Shown here: piece by piece, positions 50,316-59,222 of the stretch
Layout: each line of letters starts with the position of its first letter
Position numbering within the stretch: position 1 is the stretch's first letter
Source: Streptomyces resistomycificus
GTDB lineage: Bacteria > Actinomycetota > Actinomycetes > Streptomycetales > Streptomycetaceae
Direction of reading: 5' to 3'
Assembly: GCF_001514265.1 (NCBI RefSeq)
Contig: NZ_KQ948992.1
Coordinates: forward strand, 186,001-250,000
Length of the DNA: 64,000 nt
The notes under the pieces: model-generated
Told to the model about the DNA's origin: nothing
The model's database searches: none
What the model saw: only the letters and a program-made list of their open reading frames with translations
Position numbers and translations under genes: made by a program

Positions 50316-51994
50316 CCCTGCGCATAGGCAACGCCTCCGGCTTCTACGGCGACCGTTTCGACGCCGTGCGCGAGATGCTCACCGGCGGCGAACTCGACGT
50401 CCTCACCGGCGACTACCTCGCCGAGCTCACGATGCTGATCCTGGGCCGCGACCGGCTGAAGGACCCTTGTGCCGGGTACGCCCGCACCTTCCTGGGCCAG
50501 TTGGAGGAGTGCCTCGGCCTCGCCCACGAGCGCGGGGTGAGGATCGTGACGAACGCCGGTGGCCTCAACCCCGCCGGACTCGCCGCCAGGACACGGGAGC
50601 TGGCCGACAGCCTGGGCCTTCCCGTCCGCGTCGCCCACGTCGAGGGCGACGACCTCACCGCCGCCCACCCCGGCAGCCTCGCCGCCCACGCCTACCTCGG
50701 CGGCTTCGGCATCGCCGCCTGTCTGCGCGAGGGCGCCGACGTCGTCGTCACCGGGAGGGTCACGGACGCGGCGCTCGTCACCGGGCCCGCCGCCGCCCAC
50801 TTCGGGTGGACGCCGACGGACCACGACCGGCTCGCGGGTGCCGTCGTCGCCGGGCACGTACTGGAGTGCGGGACCCAGGCCACCGGCGGCAACTACGCCT
50901 TCTTCGCCGACCGGGACGTACGACGGCTGCGCCACCCCGGCTTCCCCCTCGCCGAACTCCACGAGGACGGCACCGCCGTCATCACCAAGCACCCCGGCAC
51001 CGGCGGCCTCGTCGACGTCGGCACGGTCACCGCCCAACTGCTCTACGAGACCGCCGGCGCCCGGTACGCGGGCCCCGACGTCACCGCCCGCCTCGACACC
51101 GTCAGGCTCACTCAGGACGGCCCCGACCGCGTCCGTGTCGACGGCGTCCGCGGCGAGGCCCCGCCCCCGACGCTGAAGGTCGGCCGCAACCGCCTCGGCG
51201 GCTTCCGCAACGAGGTCACCTTCGTCCTCACCGGACTGGACATCGAGACCAAGGCCGCGCTCGTGCGCGAACAGATGACGGACGCGATGGCCAAGTCACC
51301 GCCCGCCGACATCCGTTGGGACCTCGTCCGCACCGACCGGCCCGACGCCCCCACCGAGGAGACCGCGAGCGCCCTGCTGCGGCTCGTGGTCCGGGACCCG
51401 GACCAGGCGGTCGTCGGGCGGGCGTTCAGCGGCGCCGCCGTGGAGCTGGCGCTCGCGAGCTACCCCGGCTTCCACGTGGTGGCGCCCCCGGGGAAGGGCT
51501 CGCCCTACGGGGTCTTCGAGGAGGCGTACGTCCCCCAGGAAGCCATCGACCATGTGGCCGTCCTCCACGACGGACGCCGAGCCCCTGTGGCGCCGGCCCA
51601 CGTGACCCGCGTACTGGAGGACCTGCCGGAGCCACCCCTGCCGGAGCCCGCGCCCCCGGGGCCCACCCGCCGCGCGCCCCTCGGTCTCGTCGCCGGTGCC
51701 CGCAGCGGCGACAAGGGCCCGAACGCCAACGTCGGCGTCTGGGCCCGTACCCACGACGCCTGGCGCTGGCTCGCCCACGAGCTGACCGTCGACCGGTTTC
51801 GACAACTCATCCCGGAGAGCAGCGGGTTGAAGGTCACCCGGCACGTCCTGCCGGACCTCCGCGCCCTCAACTTCGTCGTCGAGGGCATCCTCGGCGAGGG
51901 CGTCGCCGCCCAGCACCGATTCGACCCGCAGGCCAAGGCGCTCGGCGAATGGCTGCGCTCCCGCCACCTGGACATCCCGGAGGCCCTCCTGTGA
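50312..51994 (+). CDS. AtuA family protein (DUF1446, acyclic terpene utilisation A)
   Basis: The 560-residue protein matches AtuA/DUF1446: LRIGNASGFYGDRFDAVREM, TGGELDVLTGDYLAELTMLI, RIVTNAGGLNPAGLAA, HVLECGTQATGGNYAFF, and a C-terminal ferredoxin-like domain (LVAGARSGDKGPNANVGVWA). In Pseudomonas AtuA is required for growth on citronellol/geranylate, but its reaction is unknown. Overlaps on both sides (GTGA) bind it tightly to the carboxylase genes, so it probably handles the same CoA thioester. Confidence 0.88.
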   Translation: MTLRIGNASGFYGDRFDAVREMLTGGELDVLTGDYLAELTMLILGRDRLKDPCAGYARTFLGQLEECLGLAHERGVRIVTNAGGLNPAGLAARTRELADSLGLPVRVAHVEGDDLTAAHPGSLAAHAYLGGFGIAACLREGADVVVTGRVTDAALVTGPAAAHFGWTPTDHDRLAGAVVAGHVLECGTQATGGNYAFFADRDVRRLRHPGFPLAELHEDGTAVITKHPGTGGLVDVGTVTAQLLYETAGARYAGPDVTARLDTVRLTQDGPDRVRVDGVRGEAPPPTLKVGRNRLGGFRNEVTFVLTGLDIETKAALVREQMTDAMAKSPPADIRWDLVRTDRPDAPTEETASALLRLVVRDPDQAVVGRAFSGAAVELALASYPGFHVVAPPGKGSPYGVFEEAYVPQEAIDHVAVLHDGRRAPVAPAHVTRVLEDLPEPPLPEPAPPGPTRRAPLGLVAGARSGDKGPNANVGVWARTHDAWRWLAHELTVDRFRQLIPESSGLKVTRHVLPDLRALNFVVEGILGEGVAAQHRFDPQAKALGEWLRSRHLDIPEALL

Positions 51995-53589
51995 CGGTCA
52001 TCGACTCCGCCCTGGACACGGGCGGCCCCGACCACCTCGCCCACCGCGAGACCATGCTCGCCAAGCTGGACCAACTGGCGGACGAGCACGCGAAGGCCGT
52101 CGCGGGCGGCGGCCCCAAGTACGTCGAACGCCACCGCCGGCGCGGCAAACTCCTCGCCCGGGAACGCGTCGAGCTGCTCCTCGACCCCGACACCCCCTTC
52201 CTGGAGCTGTCCCCGCTGGCCGCCTGGGGCAGCGACCACACCGTCGGCGCCTCGCTCGTCACCGGCATCGGTGTCGTCGAGGGTGTGGAGTGCCTGATCA
52301 CCGCCAACGACCCGACCGTGCGCGGCGGCGCGAGCAACCCGTGGAGCCTGAGGAAGGCGCTCAGGGCCAACGACATCGCGCTCGCCAACCGGCTGCCCTG
52401 CATCAGCCTGGTGGAGTCCGGGGGCGCCGACCTGCCCTCCCAGAAGGAGATCTTCATCCCGGGCGGGGCCGTCTTCCGCGACCTCACCCGCCTCTCCGCG
52501 GCCGGCGTCCCGACCGTCGCCGTCGTCTTCGGGAACTCGACCGCCGGCGGCGCGTACGTCCCCGGCATGTCCGACCACGTGATCATGGTCAAGGAACGCG
52601 CCAAGGTGTTCCTCGGCGGGCCGCCGCTGGTGAAGATGGCCACCGGCGAGGAGAGCGACGACGAGTCCCTGGGCGGCGCGGAGATGCACGCGCGCGTGTC
52701 GGGCCTCGCGGACCACTTCGCGGTGGACGAGCGGGACGCCCTGCGGCAGGCGCGCCGCGTGATCGCCCGCCTCAACCACCGCAAGGCGTACGGCGACCCC
52801 GGTCCGGCCGCGCCCCCCAAGTACGACGAGGAGGAGCTCCTCGGCATCGTCCCCGGCGATCTGCGCACCCCCTTCGACCCCCGCGAGGTCATCGCCCGGA
52901 TCGTCGACGCCTCCGACTTCGACGAGTTCAAGCCGCTGTACGGCACCAGCCTCACGACCGGCTGGGCGGCCCTGCACGGCTACCCGGTCGGCATCCTCGC
53001 CAACGCCCAGGGCGTCCTGTTCAGCGCGGAGTCCCAGAAGGCCGCCCAGTTCATCCAGCTCGCCAACCAGCGCGACATCCCGCTGCTCTTCCTGCACAAC
53101 ACGACCGGCTACATGGTCGGCAAGGAGTACGAGCAGGGCGGCATCATCAAGCACGGCGCGATGATGATCAACGCGGTCAGCAACAGCCGCGTGCCCCACC
53201 TCTCCGTGCTCATGGGCGCGTCCTACGGCGCCGGCCACTACGGCATGTGCGGGCGCGCCTACGACCCCCGGTTCCTCTTCGCCTGGCCCAGCGCCAAGTC
53301 GGCCGTCATGGGACCCCAGCAGCTCGCGGGCGTCCTGTCGATCGTCGCCCGGCAGTCCGCCGCGGCGAAGGGACAGCCCTACGACGAGGACGCGGACGCG
53401 GCGCTGCGCGCCATGGTGGAGCAGCAGATCGAGTCCGAGTCCCTGCCGATGTTCCTGTCCGGGCGGCTGTACGACGACGGGGTCATCGACCCGCGCGACA
53501 CCCGCACGGTCCTGGGCCTGTGCCTGTCAGCCATCCACACGGCGCCGTACGAGGGTGCGCGCGGTGGCTTCGGCGTCTTCCGGATGTGA
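51991..53589 (+). CDS. Acyl-CoA carboxylase carboxyltransferase (beta) subunit, LiuB/AtuC-like
   Basis: A 532-residue biotin-dependent carboxyltransferase: HRRRGKLLARERVELLLDPD start, NDPTVRGGASNPWSLRK, VESGGADLPSQKEIFIPG, oxyanion glycines GNSTAGGAYVPGMSDHVIM, and C-terminal GASYGAGHYGMCGRAYDPRF, MGPQQLAGVLSIV. The FLGGPPLVKMATGEESDDES and GVFRM end fit the methylcrotonyl-/geranyl-CoA carboxylase branch more than acetyl- or propionyl-CoA carboxylase. It works with the next gene's biotin subunit. Confidence 0.9.
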   Translation: MTVIDSALDTGGPDHLAHRETMLAKLDQLADEHAKAVAGGGPKYVERHRRRGKLLARERVELLLDPDTPFLELSPLAAWGSDHTVGASLVTGIGVVEGVECLITANDPTVRGGASNPWSLRKALRANDIALANRLPCISLVESGGADLPSQKEIFIPGGAVFRDLTRLSAAGVPTVAVVFGNSTAGGAYVPGMSDHVIMVKERAKVFLGGPPLVKMATGEESDDESLGGAEMHARVSGLADHFAVDERDALRQARRVIARLNHRKAYGDPGPAAPPKYDEEELLGIVPGDLRTPFDPREVIARIVDASDFDEFKPLYGTSLTTGWAALHGYPVGILANAQGVLFSAESQKAAQFIQLANQRDIPLLFLHNTTGYMVGKEYEQGGIIKHGAMMINAVSNSRVPHLSVLMGASYGAGHYGMCGRAYDPRFLFAWPSAKSAVMGPQQLAGVLSIVARQSAAAKGQPYDEDADAALRAMVEQQIESESLPMFLSGRLYDDGVIDPRDTRTVLGLCLSAIHTAPYEGARGGFGVFRM

Positions 53590-53597
53590 GGGATCAC

Positions 53598-55466
53598 GTG
53601 ATCGGTACCCTGCTCGTCGCCAACCGGGGCGAGATCGCCTGCCGGGTCTTCCGCACCTGCCGTGAACTCGGCATCCGCACGGTCGCCGTGCACTCGGACG
53701 CCGACGAGGACGCGCTGCACGCACGCGTGGCCGACGCGACGGTACGACTGCCGGGCGCGGCGCCCGCCGAGACGTATCTGCGCGGCGACCTGGTCGTGCG
53801 GGCCGCCCTCGCCGCCGGCGCGGACGCCGTGCATCCCGGCTACGGCTTCCTGTCCGAGAACGCCGACTTCGCCCGGGCCGTCCTCGACGCGGGCCTGGTC
53901 TGGATCGGGCCGCCGCCGGAGGCGATCGAGGCGATGGCGTCCAAGACGCGTGCCAAGGAGCTGATGGGGCTCCCGTCGCTCGGCGAGGTCACCGAGGCCG
54001 ACCTGCCCGTGCTGGTGAAGGCGGCCGCGGGCGGCGGCGGGCGCGGGATGCGGATCGTGCGCCGGCCGCAGGAGCTGCGTGCCGCGCTGGAGGGCGCGAG
54101 CGCCGAGGCCGCCAGTGCCTTCGGGGACGGCGAGGTGTTCGTCGAGCCCTACGTGGAGGGCGGCCGGCACGTCGAGGTGCAGATCCTCGCCGACACGCAC
54201 GGCACGGTCTGGCCGTTGGGCACCCGGGACTGCTCCCTCCAGCGCCGCCACCAGAAGGTGATCGAGGAAGCCCCCGCACCGGGACTCTCCGAGGAGCTCA
54301 CCCGGGAACTGCACACGCTGGCCGTGCGCGCCGCCCGTGCCGTCGACTACGTGGGCGCCGGCACGGTCGAGTTCCTGGTCGCCGACGGCCGGGCCCACTT
54401 CCTGGAGATGAACACCCGCCTCCAGGTCGAACACCCCGTCACGGAGGCCGTCTTCGGCCTCGACCTGGTCGCGTGGCAGATCCGTGTCGCCGAAGGACAC
54501 GCCCTCGACGACGACCCCCCACGCGCGCGTGGCCACGCCGTCGAGGCCCGCCTCTACGCCGAGGACCCCGCGAACGACTGGACCCCCCAGACCGGCACCC
54601 TGCACCGCCTGACCGTCCCGGACGGCGTCCGCCTCGACACCGGCTACGACGACGGCGACACGATCGGCGTCCACTACGACGCCATGCTCGCCAAGGTCGT
54701 CGCCCACGCACCCACGCGCGCGGAGGCGGTCCGCGCACTCGCCGGCGCCCTGGAGCGGGCCACCGTCCACGGCCCGGCCACCAACCGCGACCTCCTCGTC
54801 CGCTCCCTGCGCCACGAGGAGTTCACCACGGCCCGCATGAACACCGGCTTCTACGACCGCCACCTCACCGAACTCACCAAGCCGGCACCCGACCCGTACG
54901 CCCCGCTGGCCGCCGCCCTCGCCGACGCCCACGGCCGCTCCCGCTTCGGCGGCTGGCGCAACGTCCCCTCCCAGCCCCAGACCAGGCGCTACGCGACGGC
55001 CGGCGAGGAGGTCGAGGTCCGCTACCGCCACACCCGGACGGGCCTGGCCGCGGACGGGGTGCGCGTAGTGCACACCGACGCGCGTCGCGTGATCCTCGAA
55101 GTGGACGGCGTACGCCGCGGGTTCGAGGTGGCCCGGTACGGCGACCAGGTCCACGTGAACGCCACCCGCCTCACCGCCCTGCCCCGCTTCCCCGACCCGG
55201 CCCCCCAGCTGGCGCCGGGCTCCCTGGTGGCCCCGATGCCCGGCACGGTGGTGCGCGTGGCGGGGGGCCTGAGCGAGGGATCCGCCGTCCAGGCCGGGCA
55301 GCCCCTCCTGTGGCTGGAGGCGATGAAGATGGAACACAAGATCACGGCCCCGGCGACGGGAACGCTGACCGCCCTGGACGTCGTCCCCGGCCAACAGGTG
55401 ACGGTGGGCTCACTGCTGGCAGTGGTCCAGCCCACGCAGGAGCGCGAGAAACCGCGCCCCAAGTAG
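53598..55466 (+). CDS. Acyl-CoA carboxylase alpha subunit (biotin carboxylase + BCCP), LiuD/AtuF-like
   Basis: The 622-residue protein starts at GTG 53598 (GAGGGATCAC before it). Residues 1-440 are biotin carboxylase (LLVANRGEIACRVFR, KAAAGGGGRGMRIV ATP-grasp, EMNTRLQVEHPVTE), ~460-545 a BT-like domain, and 550-622 the biotin carrier with Lys577 in EAMKMEHK. The linker before the ATP-grasp glycine loop (SKTRAKELMGLPSLGEVTEA) is shorter than in classical biotin carboxylases. It charges biotin with CO2 for the beta subunit. Confidence 0.9.
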   Translation: MIGTLLVANRGEIACRVFRTCRELGIRTVAVHSDADEDALHARVADATVRLPGAAPAETYLRGDLVVRAALAAGADAVHPGYGFLSENADFARAVLDAGLVWIGPPPEAIEAMASKTRAKELMGLPSLGEVTEADLPVLVKAAAGGGGRGMRIVRRPQELRAALEGASAEAASAFGDGEVFVEPYVEGGRHVEVQILADTHGTVWPLGTRDCSLQRRHQKVIEEAPAPGLSEELTRELHTLAVRAARAVDYVGAGTVEFLVADGRAHFLEMNTRLQVEHPVTEAVFGLDLVAWQIRVAEGHALDDDPPRARGHAVEARLYAEDPANDWTPQTGTLHRLTVPDGVRLDTGYDDGDTIGVHYDAMLAKVVAHAPTRAEAVRALAGALERATVHGPATNRDLLVRSLRHEEFTTARMNTGFYDRHLTELTKPAPDPYAPLAAALADAHGRSRFGGWRNVPSQPQTRRYATAGEEVEVRYRHTRTGLAADGVRVVHTDARRVILEVDGVRRGFEVARYGDQVHVNATRLTALPRFPDPAPQLAPGSLVAPMPGTVVRVAGGLSEGSAVQAGQPLLWLEAMKMEHKITAPATGTLTALDVVPGQQVTVGSLLAVVQPTQEREKPRPK

Positions 55467-55747
55467 CCGACGCTGGCCCTCAGCCCCGCCAGGGGCGCGG
55501 GGAACTGCGCGCCCAGCCACTACGAACCCGCAGCCGAGGGCGGCCCTCAGCCCCCCATGGGCGCGGGGAACTGCGCAACCAGCCCCAACGAACCCGCAGC
55601 CGACGCTGGCCCTAAGCCCCCCCCCGGGGGCGCGGGGAACTGCGCGCCCAGCCACTACGAACCCGCAGCCGAGGGCGGCCCTCAGCCCCCCATGGGCGCG
55701 GGGAACTGCGCAACCAGCCCCAACGAACCCGCAGACGAAGGAGCCGC
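55467..55747 (+). repeat. Tandem ~134-bp duplication of a Streptomyces intergenic repeat
   Basis: Four half-units of 66, 69 and 66 bp spacing contain GGGGAACTGCGC (55499, 55565, 55634, 55700), a word common between genes in Streptomyces. Half-units alternate types A (CAGCCACTACGAACCCGC) and B (CAGCCCCAACGAACCCGC). The ~100 bp from 55499 and from 55634 are identical, so a two-unit block duplicated recently. It interrupts the operon between carboxylase alpha and the dehydrogenase. Spacings are multiples of three, so open frames are artefacts. Confidence 0.85.
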
Positions 55748-56887
55748 ATGAGCCCCGTCATCGAATCCGACGAACACAAGGCCCTCCGCGCAGCCGTACG
55801 CACCCTCGGCGAACGCCACGGCCGCAACCACGACCGAGAGGCCCTCTGGGCGGAAGCAGGCAAACTCGGATACCTGGGCGTCAACCTCCCGGAGGAGTAC
55901 GGCGGCGGAGGCGGCGGCATCGCCGAACTCCACCTCGTCCTCGAAGAACTCGGCGCGACCGGCTGCCCTCTCCTCATGATGGTCGTCTCACCGGCGATCT
56001 GCGGCACCGTGATCGCCCGCTTCGGCACCGAGGACCAAAAACGCGCGTGGCTCCCCGGCCTCGCCGACGGCACCCGCACCATGGCCTTCGGCATCACCGA
56101 ACCCGACGCCGGCTCCAACAGCCACCGCATCACCACCACGGCCCGCCGCGACCCGGACACCGGGGACTGGCTCCTGACCGGCCGCAAGGTCTTCATCTCC
56201 GGCGTCGACATCGCCGACGCCACCCTCATCGTCGGCCGCACGGAGGACTCCCGCACCGGCCGCCTCAAGCCCTGCCTGTTCATCGTCCCCCGCGACGCCC
56301 CCGGCTTCGAACGACGACAGCTGGACATGGAACTCACCGCCGCGGAGAAGCAGTTCGAGCTGACCCTCGACGACGTACGGCTGCCCGCGGAAGCGCTCGT
56401 CGGCGACGAGGACGCCGGCCTCCTGCAGCTCTTCGCCGGCCTCAACCCCGAACGCGTCATGACGGCGGCCTTCGCCATCGGAATGGGCCGCTACGCCCTC
56501 ACACAGGCCATCACCTACGCCCGCGACCGCACCGTGTGGAACACGCCCATCGGCGCCCACCAGGCCATCGCGCACCCCCTCGCCCAGGCGCACATCGACC
56601 TCGAACTCGCCCGCCTGATGACGCAGAAGGCGGCCCACCTCTACGACGCCGGGGACGACGTGGGCGCGGGGGAGGCCGCCAACATGGCCAAGTACGCGGC
56701 CGGCGAGGCCTGTGTGAAGGCGGTCGACCAGGCCGTGCACACCCTCGGCGGCAACGGCCTCACGCGCGAGTTCGGGCTCGCCTCGTTGATAACGGCCGCC
56801 CGCGTGGCTCGTATTGCCCCGGTGAGCCGGGAGATGATTCTCAACTACGTCTCCCACCAGACCCTGGGCCTGCCCAAGTCGTACTGA
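55748..56887 (+). CDS. Acyl-CoA dehydrogenase
   Basis: A 379-residue FAD flavoprotein: KLGYLGVNLPEEYGGGGGG N-domain, AFGITEPDAGSNSHRITTTA (FAD/acyl site), TGRKVFISGVDIADATLIVG, and the C-domain with NGLTREFGLASLITAARVAR and APVSREMILNYVSHQTLGLP. It forms the 2,3-double bond in an acyl-CoA for the following carboxylation/hydration, as LiuA/AtuD does. AAGGAG just before ATG 55748 comes from the last repeat unit's edge. Confidence 0.9.
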   Translation: MSPVIESDEHKALRAAVRTLGERHGRNHDREALWAEAGKLGYLGVNLPEEYGGGGGGIAELHLVLEELGATGCPLLMMVVSPAICGTVIARFGTEDQKRAWLPGLADGTRTMAFGITEPDAGSNSHRITTTARRDPDTGDWLLTGRKVFISGVDIADATLIVGRTEDSRTGRLKPCLFIVPRDAPGFERRQLDMELTAAEKQFELTLDDVRLPAEALVGDEDAGLLQLFAGLNPERVMTAAFAIGMGRYALTQAITYARDRTVWNTPIGAHQAIAHPLAQAHIDLELARLMTQKAAHLYDAGDDVGAGEAANMAKYAAGEACVKAVDQAVHTLGGNGLTREFGLASLITAARVARIAPVSREMILNYVSHQTLGLPKSY

Positions 56888-56913
56888 CCGGCCGTGTCGC
56901 GCGAGGAGGAACC

Positions 56914-58482
56914 ATGTTCCGCAGCGAGTACGCAGACGTCCCGCCCGTAGCACTCCCCATCCACGAAGCGGTGCTGGGCCGCGCCACCGAGTTCGGCGAC
57001 GCGCCCGCCCTGATCGACGGCACCGACGGCACCACCCTCACCTACGAGCAGCTGGACCGCTTCCACCGGCGGGTCGCCGCCGCCCTCGCCGAGGCAGGCG
57101 TCCGCAAGGGCGACGTCCTCGCCCTGCACAGCCCCAACACCGTCGCCTTCCCGACCGCGTTCTACGCCGCCACGCGCGCGGGGGCCTCCGTCACGACCGT
57201 GCACCCGCTCGCCACGCCGGAGGAGTTCGCCAAGCAGCTCACCGACTCCGCCGCCCGCTGGATCGTCACCGTCTCACCGCTCCTGGAGACCGCCCGCAGG
57301 GCAGCCGAACTCGCCGGCGGCGTCCGGGAGATCTTCGTCTGCGACAGCGCCCCCGGGCACCGCTCACTCATCGACATGCTGGCGTCCGCCGCGCCCGAGC
57401 CGCGCGTCGACATCAACCCCGAGGAGGACGTGGCGGCCCTCCCGTACTCGTCGGGCACCACCGGCGTCCCCAAGGGCGTGATGCTCACCCACCGCCAGAT
57501 AGCCACCAACCTCGCCCAGCTCGAACCCGCCCTGTCCAACGGCCCAGGCGACCGCATCCTCGCCGTCCTGCCCTTCTTCCACATCTACGGGCTGACGGCC
57601 CTCATGAACGGCCCCCTGCGCAACGGCGCCACCGTCGTCGTCCTGCCCCGCTTCGACCTGGAGACGTTCCTCGCGGCCATCCAGAACCACCGCATCACCG
57701 GCTTGTACGTCGCCCCGCCGATCGTCCTCGCCCTCGCCAAACACCCCCTCGTCGCGCAGTACGACCTGTCCTCCCTGAAGTACATCCTCAGCGCCGCCGC
57801 CCCCCTCGACGCGTCACTCGCGGCCGCCTGCTCACAGCGACTCGGCCTGCCGCCCGTCGGACAGGCGTACGGCATGACGGAGCTGTCCCCGGGCACCCAC
57901 GTCGTCCCCCTGGACGCCATGCGGAAGGCGCCCGCCGGGACCGTCGGCAAGCTCGTGGCCGGCACCGAGATGCGGATCGTCTCCCTGGACGACCCCGACA
58001 AGGACCTGGGCGTCGGCGAGTCCGGCGAGATCCTCATCCGCGGCCCCCAGGTCATGAAGGGCTACCTGGGCCGCCCCGACGCCACCGCCCAGATGATCGA
58101 CCCCGACGGCTGGCTGCACACCGGGGACGTCGGCCACGTCGACGCCGACGGCTGGCTCTTCGTCGTCGACCGCGTCAAGGAACTCATCAAGTACAAGGGC
58201 TTCCAGGTGGCCCCCGCCGAACTGGAGGCACTGCTCCTCACCCACCCCGGCATCGCCGACGCCGCCGTCATCGGCGTCTACGACGACGACCACAACGAGG
58301 TCCCGCACGCCTACGTGGTCCGCCAGCCCACCGCGACCGACCTGTCCGAAGGAGAGGTCATGATGTACGTCGCCGAACGCGTCGCCCCCTACAAGCGCGT
58401 CCGCCACGTCACCTTCATCGACGGCGTCCCGCGCGCCGCCTCCGGCAAGATCCTGCGCCGGCGACTCAGGGAGCGCACGTGA
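56914..58482 (+). CDS. Aryl/acyl-CoA ligase, ScCCL (cinnamate:CoA ligase) type
   Basis: A 522-residue ANL adenylate-forming enzyme with LPYSSGTTGVPKGVMLTH (P-loop ~177-194), acid pocket with Ala294 in ILSAAAPLDA, QAYGMTELSP (318-327), GWLHTGDVGHVDADGWLFVV and catalytic Lys512 in ASGKILRRRL. Length, sequence and residue 294 fit S. coelicolor ScCCL, the 4CL-like enzyme that activates cinnamate and 4-coumarate (SCO4383 from memory). Gene neighbours in both places are the carboxylase and hydratase genes, so its natural job is probably acid catabolism. GAGGAGGAA precedes ATG 56914. Confidence 0.92.
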   Translation: MFRSEYADVPPVALPIHEAVLGRATEFGDAPALIDGTDGTTLTYEQLDRFHRRVAAALAEAGVRKGDVLALHSPNTVAFPTAFYAATRAGASVTTVHPLATPEEFAKQLTDSAARWIVTVSPLLETARRAAELAGGVREIFVCDSAPGHRSLIDMLASAAPEPRVDINPEEDVAALPYSSGTTGVPKGVMLTHRQIATNLAQLEPALSNGPGDRILAVLPFFHIYGLTALMNGPLRNGATVVVLPRFDLETFLAAIQNHRITGLYVAPPIVLALAKHPLVAQYDLSSLKYILSAAAPLDASLAAACSQRLGLPPVGQAYGMTELSPGTHVVPLDAMRKAPAGTVGKLVAGTEMRIVSLDDPDKDLGVGESGEILIRGPQVMKGYLGRPDATAQMIDPDGWLHTGDVGHVDADGWLFVVDRVKELIKYKGFQVAPAELEALLLTHPGIADAAVIGVYDDDHNEVPHAYVVRQPTATDLSEGEVMMYVAERVAPYKRVRHVTFIDGVPRAASGKILRRRLRERT

Positions 58483-59222
58483 CGGCCCTGGCCCACCCCA
58501 CGCACGAACGCGGCATCACCACCCTCACCCTGGACTCGCCGCACAACCGCAACGCCCTGTCCGCGCCGCTGGTCCACGAGCTCGCCGACGCGCTGAAGCG
58601 GTGCGGCAAGGACGACGGCGTACGCGCCGTCGTCCTCACCCACACCGGCAACACCTTCAGCGCGGGCGCCGACCTGCGCGACCCGCCGCAACCCAAGGCA
58701 CTGGCCGCCCTGCTCCGGCAGATCGTCAGACTGCGCAAGCCCGTCGTGGCCCGGGTCACCGGCCACGTACGGGCCGGCGGCCTCGGCCTGCTCGGCGCCT
58801 GCGACATCGCGGTGGCCGCCGGCACCGCCACCTTCGCCTTCACCGAGGTCCGCGTCGGAGTCGCCCCCGCCCTGATCTCGCTGCCCCTCCTGCCGCGCGT
58901 CGACCCCCGCGCCCTGGCCCGCTACTACCTCACCGGCGAGACCTTCGGCCCGGCCGAGGCCGCCCGCATCGGCCTCCTCACCGCGGCCGGCGACCACGCC
59001 GACGTCGACGAGGTCCTCGCCCCCGTCCTCGACGGCCTGCGCCGGGCCGCACCGCACGCCCTGGCGGAGACGAAGAAGCTGCTCACGGCTAAGGTGCTGG
59101 AGGCCTTCGACCTGGACGCGGGCGAACTGGCCCGGCTCTCGACCCGCCTGTTCGCCTCCGCCGACGCCCGCGAGGGCATGACGGCCTTCCTCGAACGACG
59201 GGATCCCGCATGGGTGCTGTGA
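58479..59222 (+). CDS. Enoyl-CoA hydratase/isomerase
   Basis: A 247-residue crotonase-fold protein: HNRNALSAPLVHELADALKR, oxyanion hole SAGADLRDPP (near residue 62) and GGLGLLGACDIAVA (~106), FTEVRVGVAPALISL with the second active-site Glu. GTGA overlap with the ligase gene shows coupled translation. The first catalytic Glu of true hydratases is Gly/Leu here, so isomerase or methylglutaconyl-type hydratase activity is possible. Confidence 0.87.
   Translation: MTALAHPTHERGITTLTLDSPHNRNALSAPLVHELADALKRCGKDDGVRAVVLTHTGNTFSAGADLRDPPQPKALAALLRQIVRLRKPVVARVTGHVRAGGLGLLGACDIAVAAGTATFAFTEVRVGVAPALISLPLLPRVDPRALARYYLTGETFGPAEAARIGLLTAAGDHADVDEVLAPVLDGLRRAAPHALAETKKLLTAKVLEAFDLDAGELARLSTRLFASADAREGMTAFLERRDPAWVL

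Noticed and set aside
55410..55751. Repeat peptides on both strands in the carboxylase-dehydrogenase gap
   Set aside because: Open frames arise because the repeat units are 66 or 69 bp; no start signals or conserved protein.
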